From JALEFZ01 sp039820545 (GTDB lineage Bacteria; Bacteroidota; Bacteroidia; J057): a DNA stretch of 64,000 nucleotides. Below, in pieces: positions 26,139 to 37,810 of this stretch (its first letter is position 1; each line of letters starts with the position of its first letter). The stretch is from assembly GCA_039820545.1 (NCBI GenBank), contig JBCBPW010000030.1, positions 7,373 through 71,372 of the forward strand. Direction: 5' to 3'. The position numbers and the translations under genes were made by a program. The notes below the pieces were generated by a model. It was not told the origin of the DNA and did not search any database. It saw only the letters and a program-made list of their open reading frames with translations.

Positions 26139-28264
26139 ATGGAGCATCCAGGTACCAGACAGCCTTCCAAGGCTTCCTTTCCCATACTCATTCTGTTTTT
26201 CAGTCTGACGTGTTGGGGGATTTTCCTTGTGCCTCAGTTGCCCTTGAGTTTATATCCAACTTACGTTTTACCGACGTATCAGATCTCATATACTTGGGCC
26301 AGCGCACCTCCAGCGATCATCGAGCGCCAAGTCACCTCCCTATGTGAAGGCTATCTCGCCAGAATGGAAGGACTGAGCCAGTTGAGTTCCTCTTCCTATC
26401 AAGGCTCAGCAATGATACATGCCAAATTTGAACGGGGGATTGATCCTGATCTCAAACTGAATGAAATACGTGCCTTGATGCGGATACTTTCTGCGCAATT
26501 ACCAGAAGAGGTAAGCTATCCGCAGGTTCGATTTGTGGACGACGATCCAGAAAAGGATGCGTTTATGATCTTGAGCTTAAATGGGGAGGGGGCAAAGGGG
26601 GATGTAAGCTATCTAGCCGAACAGGTAGTCATACCCCAGATAGCCCAAATCAAAGGGATGGGAGACATCAACATCACCCAACGGACAAATATCGAATGGG
26701 CTTTGTCTTATGATACAGAGAAGCTCCAACAATTCGGTATCTCTGCTACAGCACTTGCCGACCAGTTGCGGCAATATTTTCAGACAGCACATGTGACACC
26801 ACAAATAGCGGTCCGCTCCCCATTTGAAGAGGGGCAGTTGCCCATTATGCTTAAAAAGTTGCCGATCCAAGGGGACTCAATCACAGTCTTACTGGATCAT
26901 CTTGTCACATTTGACTATCAGCCTGTAGACCCACAGTCTTATTTTAGGCTCAATGGAGAAAAAGCAACGAGTATTTTCCTGTATGCTGAGCCAGGAGTGA
27001 ACCATTTAGCTTTGGCAGCGCGTGTATATGGCCAACTCGAGTCGCTACAGGCTGCTGTAGGAGAGGGCGTACAGCTAGACATCGCCAAAGATAATACTAC
27101 CTTCATCCAAGACGAGCTCGAAAAAATGTGGAAGAGGGGGCTCGCTGTACTGGGATTACTTTTGTTATTTGTTCTCTTGATTAGCCGTTCGTTTGCCTAC
27201 TTAGGTACGGTCATCATTGCGTTAACGTGCAACTTGGGAATAGGCGCTCTCCTATACTATCTATTCCAGGTAGAGGTCAATTTATATTCCTTGGCTGCCA
27301 TTACGGTATCTTTTGGAATCATGATCGACAATGTGCTGGTCATGCTTCAGCACTTGCGTCTGCGAGGGGACCACAAAGTGATACGTAGCTTGGTCGCAGC
27401 GACTTTGACTACGCTAGTGCCGATATTGCTTCTATCCATGAGTGAGGGAAGCCAAACAGCATCTTTTCGAGATTTTGTTTGGGCGATTGTGATTAATCTT
27501 TCTCTATCCTTGGTCATTGCCAAATGGTTACTTCCCGAACTTCAGGCTTTATTGCTCATAGCCAGACCCACTAGACGGCAGCATACGTTTAAGCGAAAGC
27601 GACGAACCGTCATGTGGTTGAGGCGATACATGCGGTTGATTCGCTATCTTCAAAGGAGAAGATGGCTGCTAGTCATTGCTTTTATTTTCGCCTTTGGCTT
27701 GCCCGTATTTTTGCTTCCCAAAGAAATCACGTTGGAACAAAACGTCAAGGATCGACTTTTAGATCCTCCTTCTCAGACGACAGAAGTTCTAGTAGACTTC
27801 TATAACCAAACGCTTGGAGATGCCTATGTCGTTAAGCAGATTCGACCTGTTGTAGAGAAATGGTTGGGGGGTACGTTTCGATTATTTGTAGAGGAGACTT
27901 TCCTCAATGGGAGCTTTAGCGAACCGCGGAGACAGAAGCTCATGGTCAACGTGACAGCGCCTCAGGGTACGACGCCAGACCAGCTCAATGCCGTGATGCA
28001 GCGGGTGGAAGCCTACTTAGTCCAGTTTGGAGCAGGCATCGACTTCCAGACGAAGATCTACAACAGTCAACAGGCGCAAATCCAGGTCGTGTTTCCTCCC
28101 GCTGTAGAGAAAACCTATTTTCCTGCGAGTCTACAGAATGCATTGACCTTGCTGGCTATCGAGACAGGGGGAGTAGACTGGGATGTGTGGGGCATCATCC
28201 AAGGCTTTAGCAATGCTACCAATGTAGGGGCAAAGACCTCCCGCATAGCAGTGTATGGATACAA
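26139..28264 (+). CDS. RND-family efflux transporter, cut at the palindrome centre
   Basis: The first 708 residues of an RND (AcrB-like) inner-membrane proton antiporter. TM1 is at about 15-35 (FPILILFFSLTCWGIFL). The periplasmic porter domain follows, with SYTWASAPPAIIERQVTSLCEGYLA and the VSYPQVRFVDDDPE region. TM helices then carry SFGIMIDNVLVMLQHL, where the conserved TM4 Asp is followed by Asn rather than a second Asp, and the second half begins near 500. Such proteins are normally about 1000-1050 residues, so the last third is missing. The frame runs on to 28313 only because it reads into its own reverse complement; those 16 residues are not real. Confidence 0.85.
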
Positions 28265-30390
28265 TTGTATCCATACACTGCTATGCGGGAGGTCTTTGCC
28301 CCTACATTGGTAGCATTGCTAAAGCCTTGGATGATGCCCCACACATCCCAGTCTACTCCCCCTGTCTCGATAGCCAGCAAGGTCAATGCATTCTGTAGAC
28401 TCGCAGGAAAATAGGTTTTCTCTACAGCGGGAGGAAACACGACCTGGATTTGCGCCTGTTGACTGTTGTAGATCTTCGTCTGGAAGTCGATGCCTGCTCC
28501 AAACTGGACTAAGTAGGCTTCCACCCGCTGCATCACGGCATTGAGCTGGTCTGGCGTCGTACCCTGAGGCGCTGTCACGTTGACCATGAGCTTCTGTCTC
28601 CGCGGTTCGCTAAAGCTCCCATTGAGGAAAGTCTCCTCTACAAATAATCGAAACGTACCCCCCAACCATTTCTCTACAACAGGTCGAATCTGCTTAACGA
28701 CATAGGCATCTCCAAGCGTTTGGTTATAGAAGTCTACTAGAACTTCTGTCGTCTGAGAAGGAGGATCTAAAAGTCGATCCTTGACGTTTTGTTCCAACGT
28801 GATTTCTTTGGGAAGCAAAAATACGGGCAAGCCAAAGGCGAAAATAAAAGCAATGACTAGCAGCCATCTTCTCCTTTGAAGATAGCGAATCAACCGCATG
28901 TATCGCCTCAACCACATGACGGTTCGTCGCTTTCGCTTAAACGTATGCTGCCGTCTAGTGGGTCTGGCTATGAGCAATAAAGCCTGAAGTTCGGGAAGTA
29001 ACCATTTGGCAATGACCAAGGATAGAGAAAGATTAATCACAATCGCCCAAACAAAATCTCGAAAAGATGCTGTTTGGCTTCCCTCACTCATGGATAGAAG
29101 CAATATCGGCACTAGCGTAGTCAAAGTCGCTGCGACCAAGCTACGTATCACTTTGTGGTCCCCTCGCAGACGCAAGTGCTGAAGCATGACCAGCACATTG
29201 TCGATCATGATTCCAAAAGATACCGTAATGGCAGCCAAGGAATATAAATTGACCTCTACCTGGAATAGATAGTATAGGAGAGCGCCTATTCCCAAGTTGC
29301 ACGTTAACGCAATGATGACCGTACCTAAGTAGGCAAACGAACGGCTAATCAAGAGAACAAATAACAAAAGTAATCCCAGTACAGCGAGCCCCCTCTTCCA
29401 CATTTTTTCGAGCTCGTCTTGGATGAAGGTAGTATTATCTTTGGCGATGTCTAGCTGTACGCCCTCTCCTACAGCAGCCTGTAGCGACTCGAGTTGGCCA
29501 TATACACGCGCTGCCAAAGCTAAATGGTTCACTCCTGGCTCAGCATACAGGAAAATACTCGTTGCTTTTTCTCCATTGAGCCTAAAATAAGACTGTGGGT
29601 CTACAGGCTGATAGTCAAATGTGACAAGATGATCCAGTAAGACTGTGATTGAGTCCCCTTGGATCGGCAACTTTTTAAGCATAATGGGCAACTGCCCCTC
29701 TTCAAATGGGGAGCGGACCGCTATTTGTGGTGTCACATGTGCTGTCTGAAAATATTGCCGCAACTGGTCGGCAAGTGCTGTAGCAGAGATACCGAATTGT
29801 TGGAGCTTCTCTGTATCATAAGACAAAGCCCATTCGATATTTGTCCGTTGGGTGATGTTGATGTCTCCCATCCCTTTGATTTGGGCTATCTGGGGTATGA
29901 CTACCTGTTCGGCTAGATAGCTTACATCCCCCTTTGCCCCCTCCCCATTTAAGCTCAAGATCATAAACGCATCCTTTTCTGGATCGTCGTCCACAAATCG
30001 AACCTGCGGATAGCTTACCTCTTCTGGTAATTGCGCAGAAAGTATCCGCATCAAGGCACGTATTTCATTCAGTTTGAGATCAGGATCAATCCCCCGTTCA
30101 AATTTGGCATGTATCATTGCTGAGCCTTGATAGGAAGAGGAACTCAACTGGCTCAGTCCTTCCATTCTGGCGAGATAGCCTTCACATAGGGAGGTGACTT
30201 GGCGCTCGATGATCGCTGGAGGTGCGCTGGCCCAAGTATATGAGATCTGATACGTCGGTAAAACGTAAGTTGGATATAAACTCAAGGGCAACTGAGGCAC
30301 AAGGAAAATCCCCCAACACGTCAGACTGAAAAACAGAATGAGTATGGGAAAGGAAGCCTTGGAAGGCTGTCTGGTACCTGGATGCTCCAT
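28265..30390 (-). CDS. RND-family efflux transporter, mirror copy
   Basis: Reverse complement of 26139-28264, with the same N-terminal 708 residues and the same missing C-terminal third. The open frame nominally extends to 28216 by reading across the axis. Two head-to-head truncations of one gene at one point are expected from a fold-back artefact and hard to explain otherwise. Confidence 0.8.
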
Positions 30391-30904
30391 GAAAAATGGC
30401 TAAATACAAGCGTAGATAGATAATTTAGAATGTAAAGTACACCTCACAATAAAGAAATAGACTTTAAGAAGTCGTCCCATGATTGATTTGAACTGCTACT
30501 TAAAATATATAATTGATCAATAGACAAAATGATCCGCGATTCTATCTAAGGTACACAAAACATTATAAGATTTTATACACATAAAATTCACACCAAAGGA
30601 CATTTTTCTCCACTAAAGAAATATGATACATGAATTAATTAGCCATTACCTTCATACTAAACAAGCATAATTTTACTCTTGATTGCGCATATTCTGGGGC
30701 TTAGGCGAAAATTAAAGCCTTGTACGAAATTGATTCTACAGCTAAAGATTGCCCCCCTAGCCCGTTGCTAGCCATCCTTTTAGAATTGAATACATATTCA
30801 TTGCTCCAGATGGACAGTATAGACCGCATGTGCAGTTGGCATTCATATTCAAAGCACGTCCAATGTTACGTATTCTTTTGTCAAAGGTCTTCCTATCATT
30901 TTTC

Positions 30905-31749
30905 TTAGACCTTCTCTTGGATGTCTAGACGACACCTATACAGCGTAAAAGAATAATTTGAGGGATCATATGATTTGCGACGATGGACCCACAACTCGGG
31001 ACCTTTCACCGCTACAGGCATAAAGTGAAAATCAGATGCTACCTGATCGGCAATCAAATTTCCTTCACGATCTGATCATCGTGGTGATAAGGCCACCTAT
31101 CTACGATCGTATCTGTTAAGCTACTCTTGAGTGTGAGTGAATATACCATAAATTTGCCAGAACCCTAAGTATCGTAGCAGGTAGAAAAGGCTTCCTTCGC
31201 TAGAGCTTGAAGTATCTTGGACCAAAGTCTATCAGTATGGCTCCTGTATAAGGGCTCTGACAAAGGTTTCCTTCTTCTCCGATACATAGGACTCATCCAC
31301 CTTTATTGCAGCTAGGCTTCCTCTATATCAAAAAGCTGGAAACGCTGCATCAGGCCATCAAATAACCAAAAAGTATTCGAGCCTTCCAGTCCAATAATTT
31401 TACCTGGATTCAATGCTTCCCCTGGGCCCTTACCTTCAGAAATCATTTTCCCAATCACAGAAAGATTATCCTTTCTCAATACCGTGAGATGAGGCGCATT
31501 GTAGGTATCTAGTACCAATAAGTAGTCTTTGGTAGCTAATAGTTTGGAAGCTTTCCCTATGAAATCAAAGCCTTCTTCTGGAAGGTTGATCTTACTCTCC
31601 TTTGGAAATGTCGTGAAGTGTACTTCCGTTTCTTTTAATGAAAGTGTATTTGAATCAGAATTTTGGCCTCCTGATCTATCTCCGCAGGAGAGGAGAAAAG
31701 ATGCTGTGACGAGGAAAAGGATCGAAAAAAGATTTTTTGTGTTGGTCAT
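30905..31749 (-). pseudogene. Decayed BF3164-like lipoprotein paralogue, mirror copy
   Basis: Mirror of 24780-25624. The intact 145-codon stub occupies 31312-31749 and carries the same one-base frameshift at its end. Identity of a decaying, unconstrained sequence between arms argues strongly against an old duplication. Confidence 0.8.
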
Positions 31750-31837
31750 GTCTAAAATTATATCAAAAAGCTAAAACAGGTCATATACATCTTCCCGTAT
31801 ATGCTCGACACCGTTGATCATAAAATTATGAATCTTC

Positions 31838-33062
31838 TCAAAAAGCCAGCGGAATCTTCCCCACTTTCCCTGTCTCCTGATCGCTAAAATACAGCATATA
31901 GGTACCCTCTCCTTGCTTCTCCATATAAAATCCTCCCAGCTCATGATTGAATACTAGTTTCTGCACAGGTCGTCCCTCCCAATCAAAAATATGAATATGA
32001 TTCCTTCGGTTGTCGATTGTTCCTATAAACAGCGTATAAATAAAGTCTTCAATGGCCTGCATACGCAGGTATGCTTCTTTGGTCTCGGACGTACCTATGG
32101 CCGCGTATATCCCTTCTGCCTGCTCCACAATCTGCTTTTCAATTTCAAAGTTTTCTGGACCTCTGATTTTGCGAGTTAACACCCCATCCTTGTATATCTC
32201 CAATACATCTGTATCAAAATATCCTACGGCCACCCAATTTTGGGAGGGATGGGTAGCCAATTTTGCCTGATAGTACATGGGCGCAATCGGAAAATAAGCC
32301 TTGGCCCCTTGTTTGGGCCACTCACTGAGGGAAGGAGGTAACTCACCTACTTTAGCAACCAAGCGAGGAATTTGATCAAAACAAAAAAATCGACAATCAT
32401 CAAAGGTAAAGCTGGTCGTTACAAAAAGGCTATCTGATATCAAATCGGGATCTACCGACCCACGTAAGCTATCTTTCAATAAAACTATACGCGGAGGATC
32501 GTAGACTTCTTCTGCCTCTGATGCGGCCAAAGCCGCCTCCACATCAAAAAGCTGGAAGCGCTGCATGAGCCCATCAAATAACCAAAAGGAGTTGGGGCCT
32601 TTCGCCCTGATCATCTTACCTGGATTCAAGGCTTCCCCTGGCCCTTTACCCTCAAAAATCATTTTCCCTAACAAAGTAAGATCCTCTTTTTTCAGTACTG
32701 TCAGGTGGGGCGCATTGTAGGTATCTAGTACCAATAAGTAGTCTTTGGTAGCTAATAGTTTGGAAGCTTTCCCTATGAAATCAAANNNNNNNNNNNNNNN
32801 NNNNNNNNNNNNNNNNNNNNNNNNNNNNNNNNNNNNNNNNNNNNNNNNNNNNNNNNNNNNNNNNNNNNNNNNNNNNNNNNNNNNNGCCTTCTTCTGGCAA
32901 GACGATATTTTCTTCTTTCTTAAATTCCGCAAAACGTACTTCTACCTCCTTGGGTGAGAGGATATCTGAGTTTGCACGTTGATCCTTTAATTCATTTACG
33001 CAGGAAAAAAGGCTGTATGAAAAAATTACGCATATAATCAGAAAGTATTTTTTTCTACACAT
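31838..33062 (-). CDS. BF3164-like propeller lipoprotein, mirror copy split by N gap
   Basis: Mirror of 23567-24691. The 100-N gap at 32786-32885 falls within codons for the conserved FDFIG region. The bases either side join perfectly to the left-arm sequence, so nothing is missing and the gene is intact once the placeholder is removed. 100 is not a multiple of 3, so automated callers will see two fragments. Confidence 0.8.
32786..32885. other. Assembly gap of 100 N
   Basis: A fixed-length scaffold placeholder. The flanks correspond to adjacent left-arm bases 23743 and 23744, so the true gap size is zero. It falls 12 bases inside the 89-bp direct repeat, leaving exactly 77 repeat bases on one side. 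Confidence 0.98.
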
Positions 33063-33183
33063 TGTGTTTCACGTTAGGTCGAAAAGTGCATGAGGAATAG
33101 GTACAATATTTACACAACTACACCCTTCGGAAACGGATATATACTCCCATTCCCGAAGGATTATTTCTAACATTCATATCTAA

Positions 33184-33411
33184 CTATATCTTATTGGGCC
33201 TTGCTACCCCCAAGGTGACCATGCCTAGGTCGGGTTCATAACAGACGTGGTCGACATGATAGCGACAGGTAGGTCTATTGAGCGTCTGCATGGTTGGTTC
33301 TAGTGCTGCATCTTGAGGGACAGCATCAAAGTGTGCATAGGCCAATATACCTACAGTAAGAAATGTGACGGTAAGCGTCGTCACGATCAATAGGTGTTTA
33401 TACATCTTCAT
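33184..33411 (-). CDS. NVEALA-like small peptide, mirror copy
   Basis: Mirror of 23218-23445, the 75-residue protein with one hydrophobic segment and a two-cysteine tail. It keeps the inverted repeat at 33124-33159 between it and the lipoprotein gene. Confidence 0.6.
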   Translation of the reverse strand: MKMYKHLLIVTTLTVTFLTVGILAYAHFDAVPQDAALEPTMQTLNRPTCRYHVDHVCYEPDLGMVTLGVARPNKI

Positions 33412-33711
33412 ACTTTAGGAAAACTTTGTGTTTTGTAAGATATCGTCCATGGTTTATATGCTGTGACTCCTGAGACGACGATGCACTGACAGTGGTGTGA
33501 TCTACCTTTACGGCTGAATCCCCTCCATGGAGCATCTGCTCTAGGCATTGTCTACAAAATAAACCCTTTAATTGAACTTACAGTTAATCTAATTAGAAAG
33601 CCTAAGGGGTAGGCTAATAAATGGGAAGAAGTTTTAGTCAATTTATAAATTGACTACTAATTAAGGGAGAGGGGTGACAAAAAATAAAATGCCTTCACAA
33701 AAAAATGAAAT

Positions 33712-33742
33712 AAAAAAAACGCTTCATGTATAGATGAAGCGT
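33712..33742 (-). terminator. Terminator of 63-residue gene, mirror copy
   Basis: Mirror of 22887-22917; the 9-bp stem and T-run are preserved. Confidence 0.9.
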
Positions 33743-33777
33743 TGCTCATTTGATTCTTTGTAGCCCAATGGTTTGTG

Positions 33778-33969
33778 CTAGGGGAGATCTGAAATGGACT
33801 TGATACGATTTCTGAAATAGGTCATAGACTGGCTCTTAGCCAAACCCGTTCTAAGGTTGGGAAACTCGTCCAGAATACGTTGTACTTCGGATTCATCTAG
33901 GGAGCGGCTCTTCCCTGTGAAGTTGTTATGCACGGCCCACTTCTCTGCTGATTTTCTGATATAATACAT
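33778..33969 (-). CDS. 63-residue hypothetical protein, mirror copy
   Basis: Mirror of 22660-22851. The start is taken at the ATG (33969) rather than the upstream TTG at 33990. Confidence 0.62.
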   Translation of the reverse strand: MYYIRKSAEKWAVHNNFTGKSRSLDESEVQRILDEFPNLRTGLAKSQSMTYFRNRIKSISDLP

Positions 33970-34564
33970 GGTGCGTTTGTTGTTATCCAAAGAAACGACT
34001 ATTCGAAAGCCAAATCACATTCTAATTAGGTCTTAACTTTAACATACCCTACAATTTTATGCAATAATTTGAATGCGTCGATTTGAGCTATTATGAACGA
34101 ATAAAGGATGTGCGAGTTACAAATTTTTCTCACTTAGGACAAACATTTTACGAAAAATGAACTTCATCCCTCGAAATCTAACATACCCTCAAATCTTATT
34201 TGGTCAAGGCAACCTCTCATTTCTAGACTTGTCTTAAAGTAGAAAGACGTGCGGCTTAGGTCTTTTACATTTGCTATCTGGCCTAATAGAGACAAGAGGA
34301 ATACAATTATTCTACCTCAAAAATCCTACCAAGGATGAGATATAAAAATCCAAAAACTCGAACTTTTTTTCATTTACTTACATCCCTTTGCCCAGAATCT
34401 ACGTAATGAATGTGTCCCCCCAAACAAGCCATTCCCGTATCTTCATATGAAACTTACGCCATCTTACATGCGTAGGGCATGGGAAAATCATTAGATTGCA
34501 AATAAATTTCACCAAGACGTATTTTATGCAGATTTTGGGAAATCAGATAAATAGACTATCACTT

Positions 34565-37500
34565 ATGAAAAAAGCCCTGCTATTGGCCCTCTTGGCCTAT
34601 GCGAGCATGGCGGGACTCCTCGCCCAGCTACCTACCTACAACGATTACCTCTACCTTTACAATGAAGCAAACGAACTCTTTGAAAAAGAGAAGTTTGGTG
34701 CTGCGCAAAAAAAGATAGAAGCCTTCCTAGTCTTCGAGGAAGATCTCAGGGCCAACGAAGCCAACGATCTGCATGCCAACGCAAAGTATATACAAGCTGT
34801 ATCTGCTGTTCAACTTGAACGCGAAGACGCCGAAGCTCTATTAGATGAATTTCTCATCGACTTCTCCGAAAATACCAAGGCCCCGCTAGCAGCTTTTTAT
34901 CTTGGAAAGCATTATTATGTACGACGAAAGTATAGCAAAGCCATCGGGCCCCTAGTCAAGGCTGTACAAAGCAGTGCGCTAGACCAGGAAGTGTTCGATG
35001 AAGTTGTCTTCAAGCTGGGTTACTCCTATTTCAAGGATGAGAACTATCCCCAAGCTGTCCAATATTTTGATATGGCAGCTAACAAAAAGAATAAATATCA
35101 AGAGGACGCACGCTATTATAAAGCCATTCTCCTCTACCAACAGGGAAAATATGCAGAAGCTTATTCTGCTCTCAATGCGCTGAAGACTTCTAAAAAGTAC
35201 GGACAAGATACCCGCGTTTATCTGGCAAACACACTCTTCCAACTCAAGAAAATGGATGAATTGTTTGTCTTAGCAGATGATCTTGTGAGAGGTCCTCGTC
35301 TGAAAAAAGAGGATGCCCAGATCTACTACATCGTAGCCAATGCCAGCTTCGAAAAGGAAGATTTTCCCAAATCTACTGAGTACTATGGCCAGTTTGAAAA
35401 GAATCGAGGCAAGCTCAACCGTACCGATTACTTCCGCTATGGCTATGCCGAGTACCAACAAAAGGCTTACGAAGCTTCTGTCCCACACTTTCAAAAAGTG
35501 ATCAAGCAAGACGCGACAGATTCTTTGAGCCAGATCGCCTCCTACTACTTGGGGTTTGCCCTGCTAGAAACCAATGATGAGGAAGCGGCCAAACTCGCCT
35601 TTTTTAAGGCTGCTCAAGGAGGTGTACAAGCAGTGCCTACCATTACGCAAGATGCGCTCTACCAATACGCCAAAGTAGCTTTCAGCACAGAGTCTTATGC
35701 AGATGCATTGAAAGCCCTCAATCAGATCATTCGTGACTATCCCAAGGCAGGCTACATAGGAGAAGTCCAGACGATGATCGGAGAGGTGTACCTCTACAAC
35801 CGAAATTATCCCGAAGCCGTCAAGTACTTTGAGAGTATCCCTAGATCGACTACCCGTGCCAAGCGCGCCTACCAAACCGTTTGCTACTTTTACGGAATTG
35901 AGCTCTTTGAAAAGGGTAAGTTAAAAGAAGCCTATGGATATTTCCAGAAAGCCATCGCTACCAATCAGGACAAGACAACTACGCTGAGTGCCACTTACTG
36001 GAAAGCAGAGACACAGTTTCGCCAAAAGCAATATCAGCCTGCACAAGTGACCTACCAAGCCTACCAGAAACAGTCTGCTGCCAGTCAAAATGAATTTTAT
36101 GCGAGAAGCTTCTACGGTCTGGGCTGGTCACATTATAAGCAGAAGGAATATAAATCGGCGATCAAAGCCTTTAATACCTTCATCGATCGTGCTGCCAAAA
36201 ACGAAAACCGCAAACTAGTCGTAGATGCACATACACGAGTGGCAGATGGATATTTCCTCCAGAAAAGTTATCCCAATGCCATCGACTACTACAACCGCGT
36301 GATGCGATTTAAATATATCTTCCGCGACTATGCAGCCTATCAGATTGCAGAGGCATACTATCGCCAGAATAACTACCAACAGTCTGTCAATACCTTTGAT
36401 AAACTGATCACCAATTTCAAGCGCTCAGAGTTTCGCGATGATGCATTGGATAGGATCTCGGATATCTATGCTACTTGGATCAGAGACTATAATCAGACAT
36501 TGAAATATGCGCAAATGCTGGTCAAGGATTATCCCAAAAGTCCACTGGCAGTGGTAGCTTACAATCGTATGGCACTCGCTTCCTACAATCTTGGCAACAA
36601 GGACAACGCCATCAAGTACTATAAGAAGGTACTCACTGACTATGGAGCGGATAAGAAAAATTCCCAGGCTGCTCTGGATAATCTGCGCAATCTGGTGAGT
36701 GAAAGAGAGTTTGATAAGATCCTCAAGGACTACCGTAACTCCAATCCCAAGATGGATAACAATCTAGCTGAAATCGTCTTCAGCACAGCAAAAGAGCGTT
36801 ACTTCTCGGGCAACTACACCTCCGCGATCGACCAATTCTCTACCTATATCAAGGACTACAAAAACGGGCCTGACTATATTGAAGCCCTGCTCTTCCGTGC
36901 GCGATCCTACAATGAGATTGGGAAATTTGATCCTGCGCTCAAGGACTACAAGAAGATCTATGATGCGACAGTAGCCAATAGCTATACCTTCCAGGCACTG
37001 GATGAAGCAGCAGAAATCGAGTATAAGCGAAGAAACTATAGCGAAAGCTTAGCCCTATTCAATCAGCTAGAGCGCAACGCAGGAAAGCTCGCCAACCAAG
37101 TGATTGGCCTCTTTGGGATTGCCAAAAGCCAGCAAGGATTGGGACAGTATACGCAGGCCATTGCTGCCCTCCGAAAAATCACAGACAATGCAGAGGTGAC
37201 CATCGCCTCCCGTACACAAGCGCGAGTACAAATCGGTCAGGCACAATACGAATCAGGGAATTTGGATGCTGCCTTGACGACCTTCCAGTCTGTAGAAAAT
37301 GACTTTAAAAACGAGTTTGGAGCTGAAAGTCAGCTGATGATTGGTACCATCTACCTAGATCAAGGGATCGCCCTTAAGGAAGCGGGTCAGACCGAAGCTG
37401 CCAATACACGCCTGAAGGAAGTCGCCACGGCCACTAAGTACATGGCCAACAACTACCCTACATTTAATTACCTCAAAGCCAAGATGTTCTATATTCTGGC

Positions 37501-37651
37501 TGAAGCTTACTACCAGCGTGGCAAAGTCTTCCAGGCAAAAGGAACTCTGGGAAGTTTGATCTCTGAAGATCGCTACCCCGATATCCAGGAGCAAGCCCGC
37601 AAACGACTCGCAGAAATCGAAGCTGAAGAAGCTGCCAACGACAACGGATAA
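34565..37651 (+). CDS. Large TPR-repeat protein, mirror copy
   Basis: Mirror of 18978-22064, 1028 residues. Signal peptide followed by tandem TPR-like helices; precedes the beta-barrel gene by 159 bases, as in the left arm. Confidence 0.83.
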   Translation: MKKALLLALLAYASMAGLLAQLPTYNDYLYLYNEANELFEKEKFGAAQKKIEAFLVFEEDLRANEANDLHANAKYIQAVSAVQLEREDAEALLDEFLIDFSENTKAPLAAFYLGKHYYVRRKYSKAIGPLVKAVQSSALDQEVFDEVVFKLGYSYFKDENYPQAVQYFDMAANKKNKYQEDARYYKAILLYQQGKYAEAYSALNALKTSKKYGQDTRVYLANTLFQLKKMDELFVLADDLVRGPRLKKEDAQIYYIVANASFEKEDFPKSTEYYGQFEKNRGKLNRTDYFRYGYAEYQQKAYEASVPHFQKVIKQDATDSLSQIASYYLGFALLETNDEEAAKLAFFKAAQGGVQAVPTITQDALYQYAKVAFSTESYADALKALNQIIRDYPKAGYIGEVQTMIGEVYLYNRNYPEAVKYFESIPRSTTRAKRAYQTVCYFYGIELFEKGKLKEAYGYFQKAIATNQDKTTTLSATYWKAETQFRQKQYQPAQVTYQAYQKQSAASQNEFYARSFYGLGWSHYKQKEYKSAIKAFNTFIDRAAKNENRKLVVDAHTRVADGYFLQKSYPNAIDYYNRVMRFKYIFRDYAAYQIAEAYYRQNNYQQSVNTFDKLITNFKRSEFRDDALDRISDIYATWIRDYNQTLKYAQMLVKDYPKSPLAVVAYNRMALASYNLGNKDNAIKYYKKVLTDYGADKKNSQAALDNLRNLVSEREFDKILKDYRNSNPKMDNNLAEIVFSTAKERYFSGNYTSAIDQFSTYIKDYKNGPDYIEALLFRARSYNEIGKFDPALKDYKKIYDATVANSYTFQALDEAAEIEYKRRNYSESLALFNQLERNAGKLANQVIGLFGIAKSQQGLGQYTQAIAALRKITDNAEVTIASRTQARVQIGQAQYESGNLDAALTTFQSVENDFKNEFGAESQLMIGTIYLDQGIALKEAGQTEAANTRLKEVATATKYMANNYPTFNYLKAKMFYILAEAYYQRGKVFQAKGTLGSLISEDRYPDIQEQARKRLAEIEAEEAANDNG

Positions 37652-37810
37652 ATGATACAGAAAAGAGAGGAGATTTAGCCTTACATTTTTTGCTGGTTTT
37701 CTCTCTTTTCCTGTTCTCCAATACAAAATAAAGTCAAATGAAAGGCTGAATCTTGGATTATCGTAAACTTTATCCATCAGTCTCTCCTATTTTCTCAACA
37801 CACTTAGAAA

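Larger units (their letters stand above)
1..28264 (+). repeat. Left arm of giant perfect inverted repeat
   Basis: The entire arm recurs as its reverse complement at 28265-56628. Every long reading frame here reappears with an identical translation on the opposite strand. Sampled DNA stretches (centre, gap edges, left end, terminators, promoters) match base for base; I did not align every base. The arm starts at or before the window edge, so its true length is unknown. Most likely an assembly or amplification artefact rather than a genomic structure. Confidence 0.97.

Noticed and set aside
28241..28288. Hairpin telomere or telomere-resolution site at the axis
   Set aside because: Any perfect palindrome looks like this at its centre. 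A coding gene is cut, no resolvase gene is present in the window, and the flanks are ordinary housekeeping DNA.
28216..28313. Continuation of the RND reading frames across the palindrome axis
   Set aside because: The last 16 residues are encoded by the reverse complement of the gene itself and do not resemble an RND protein.
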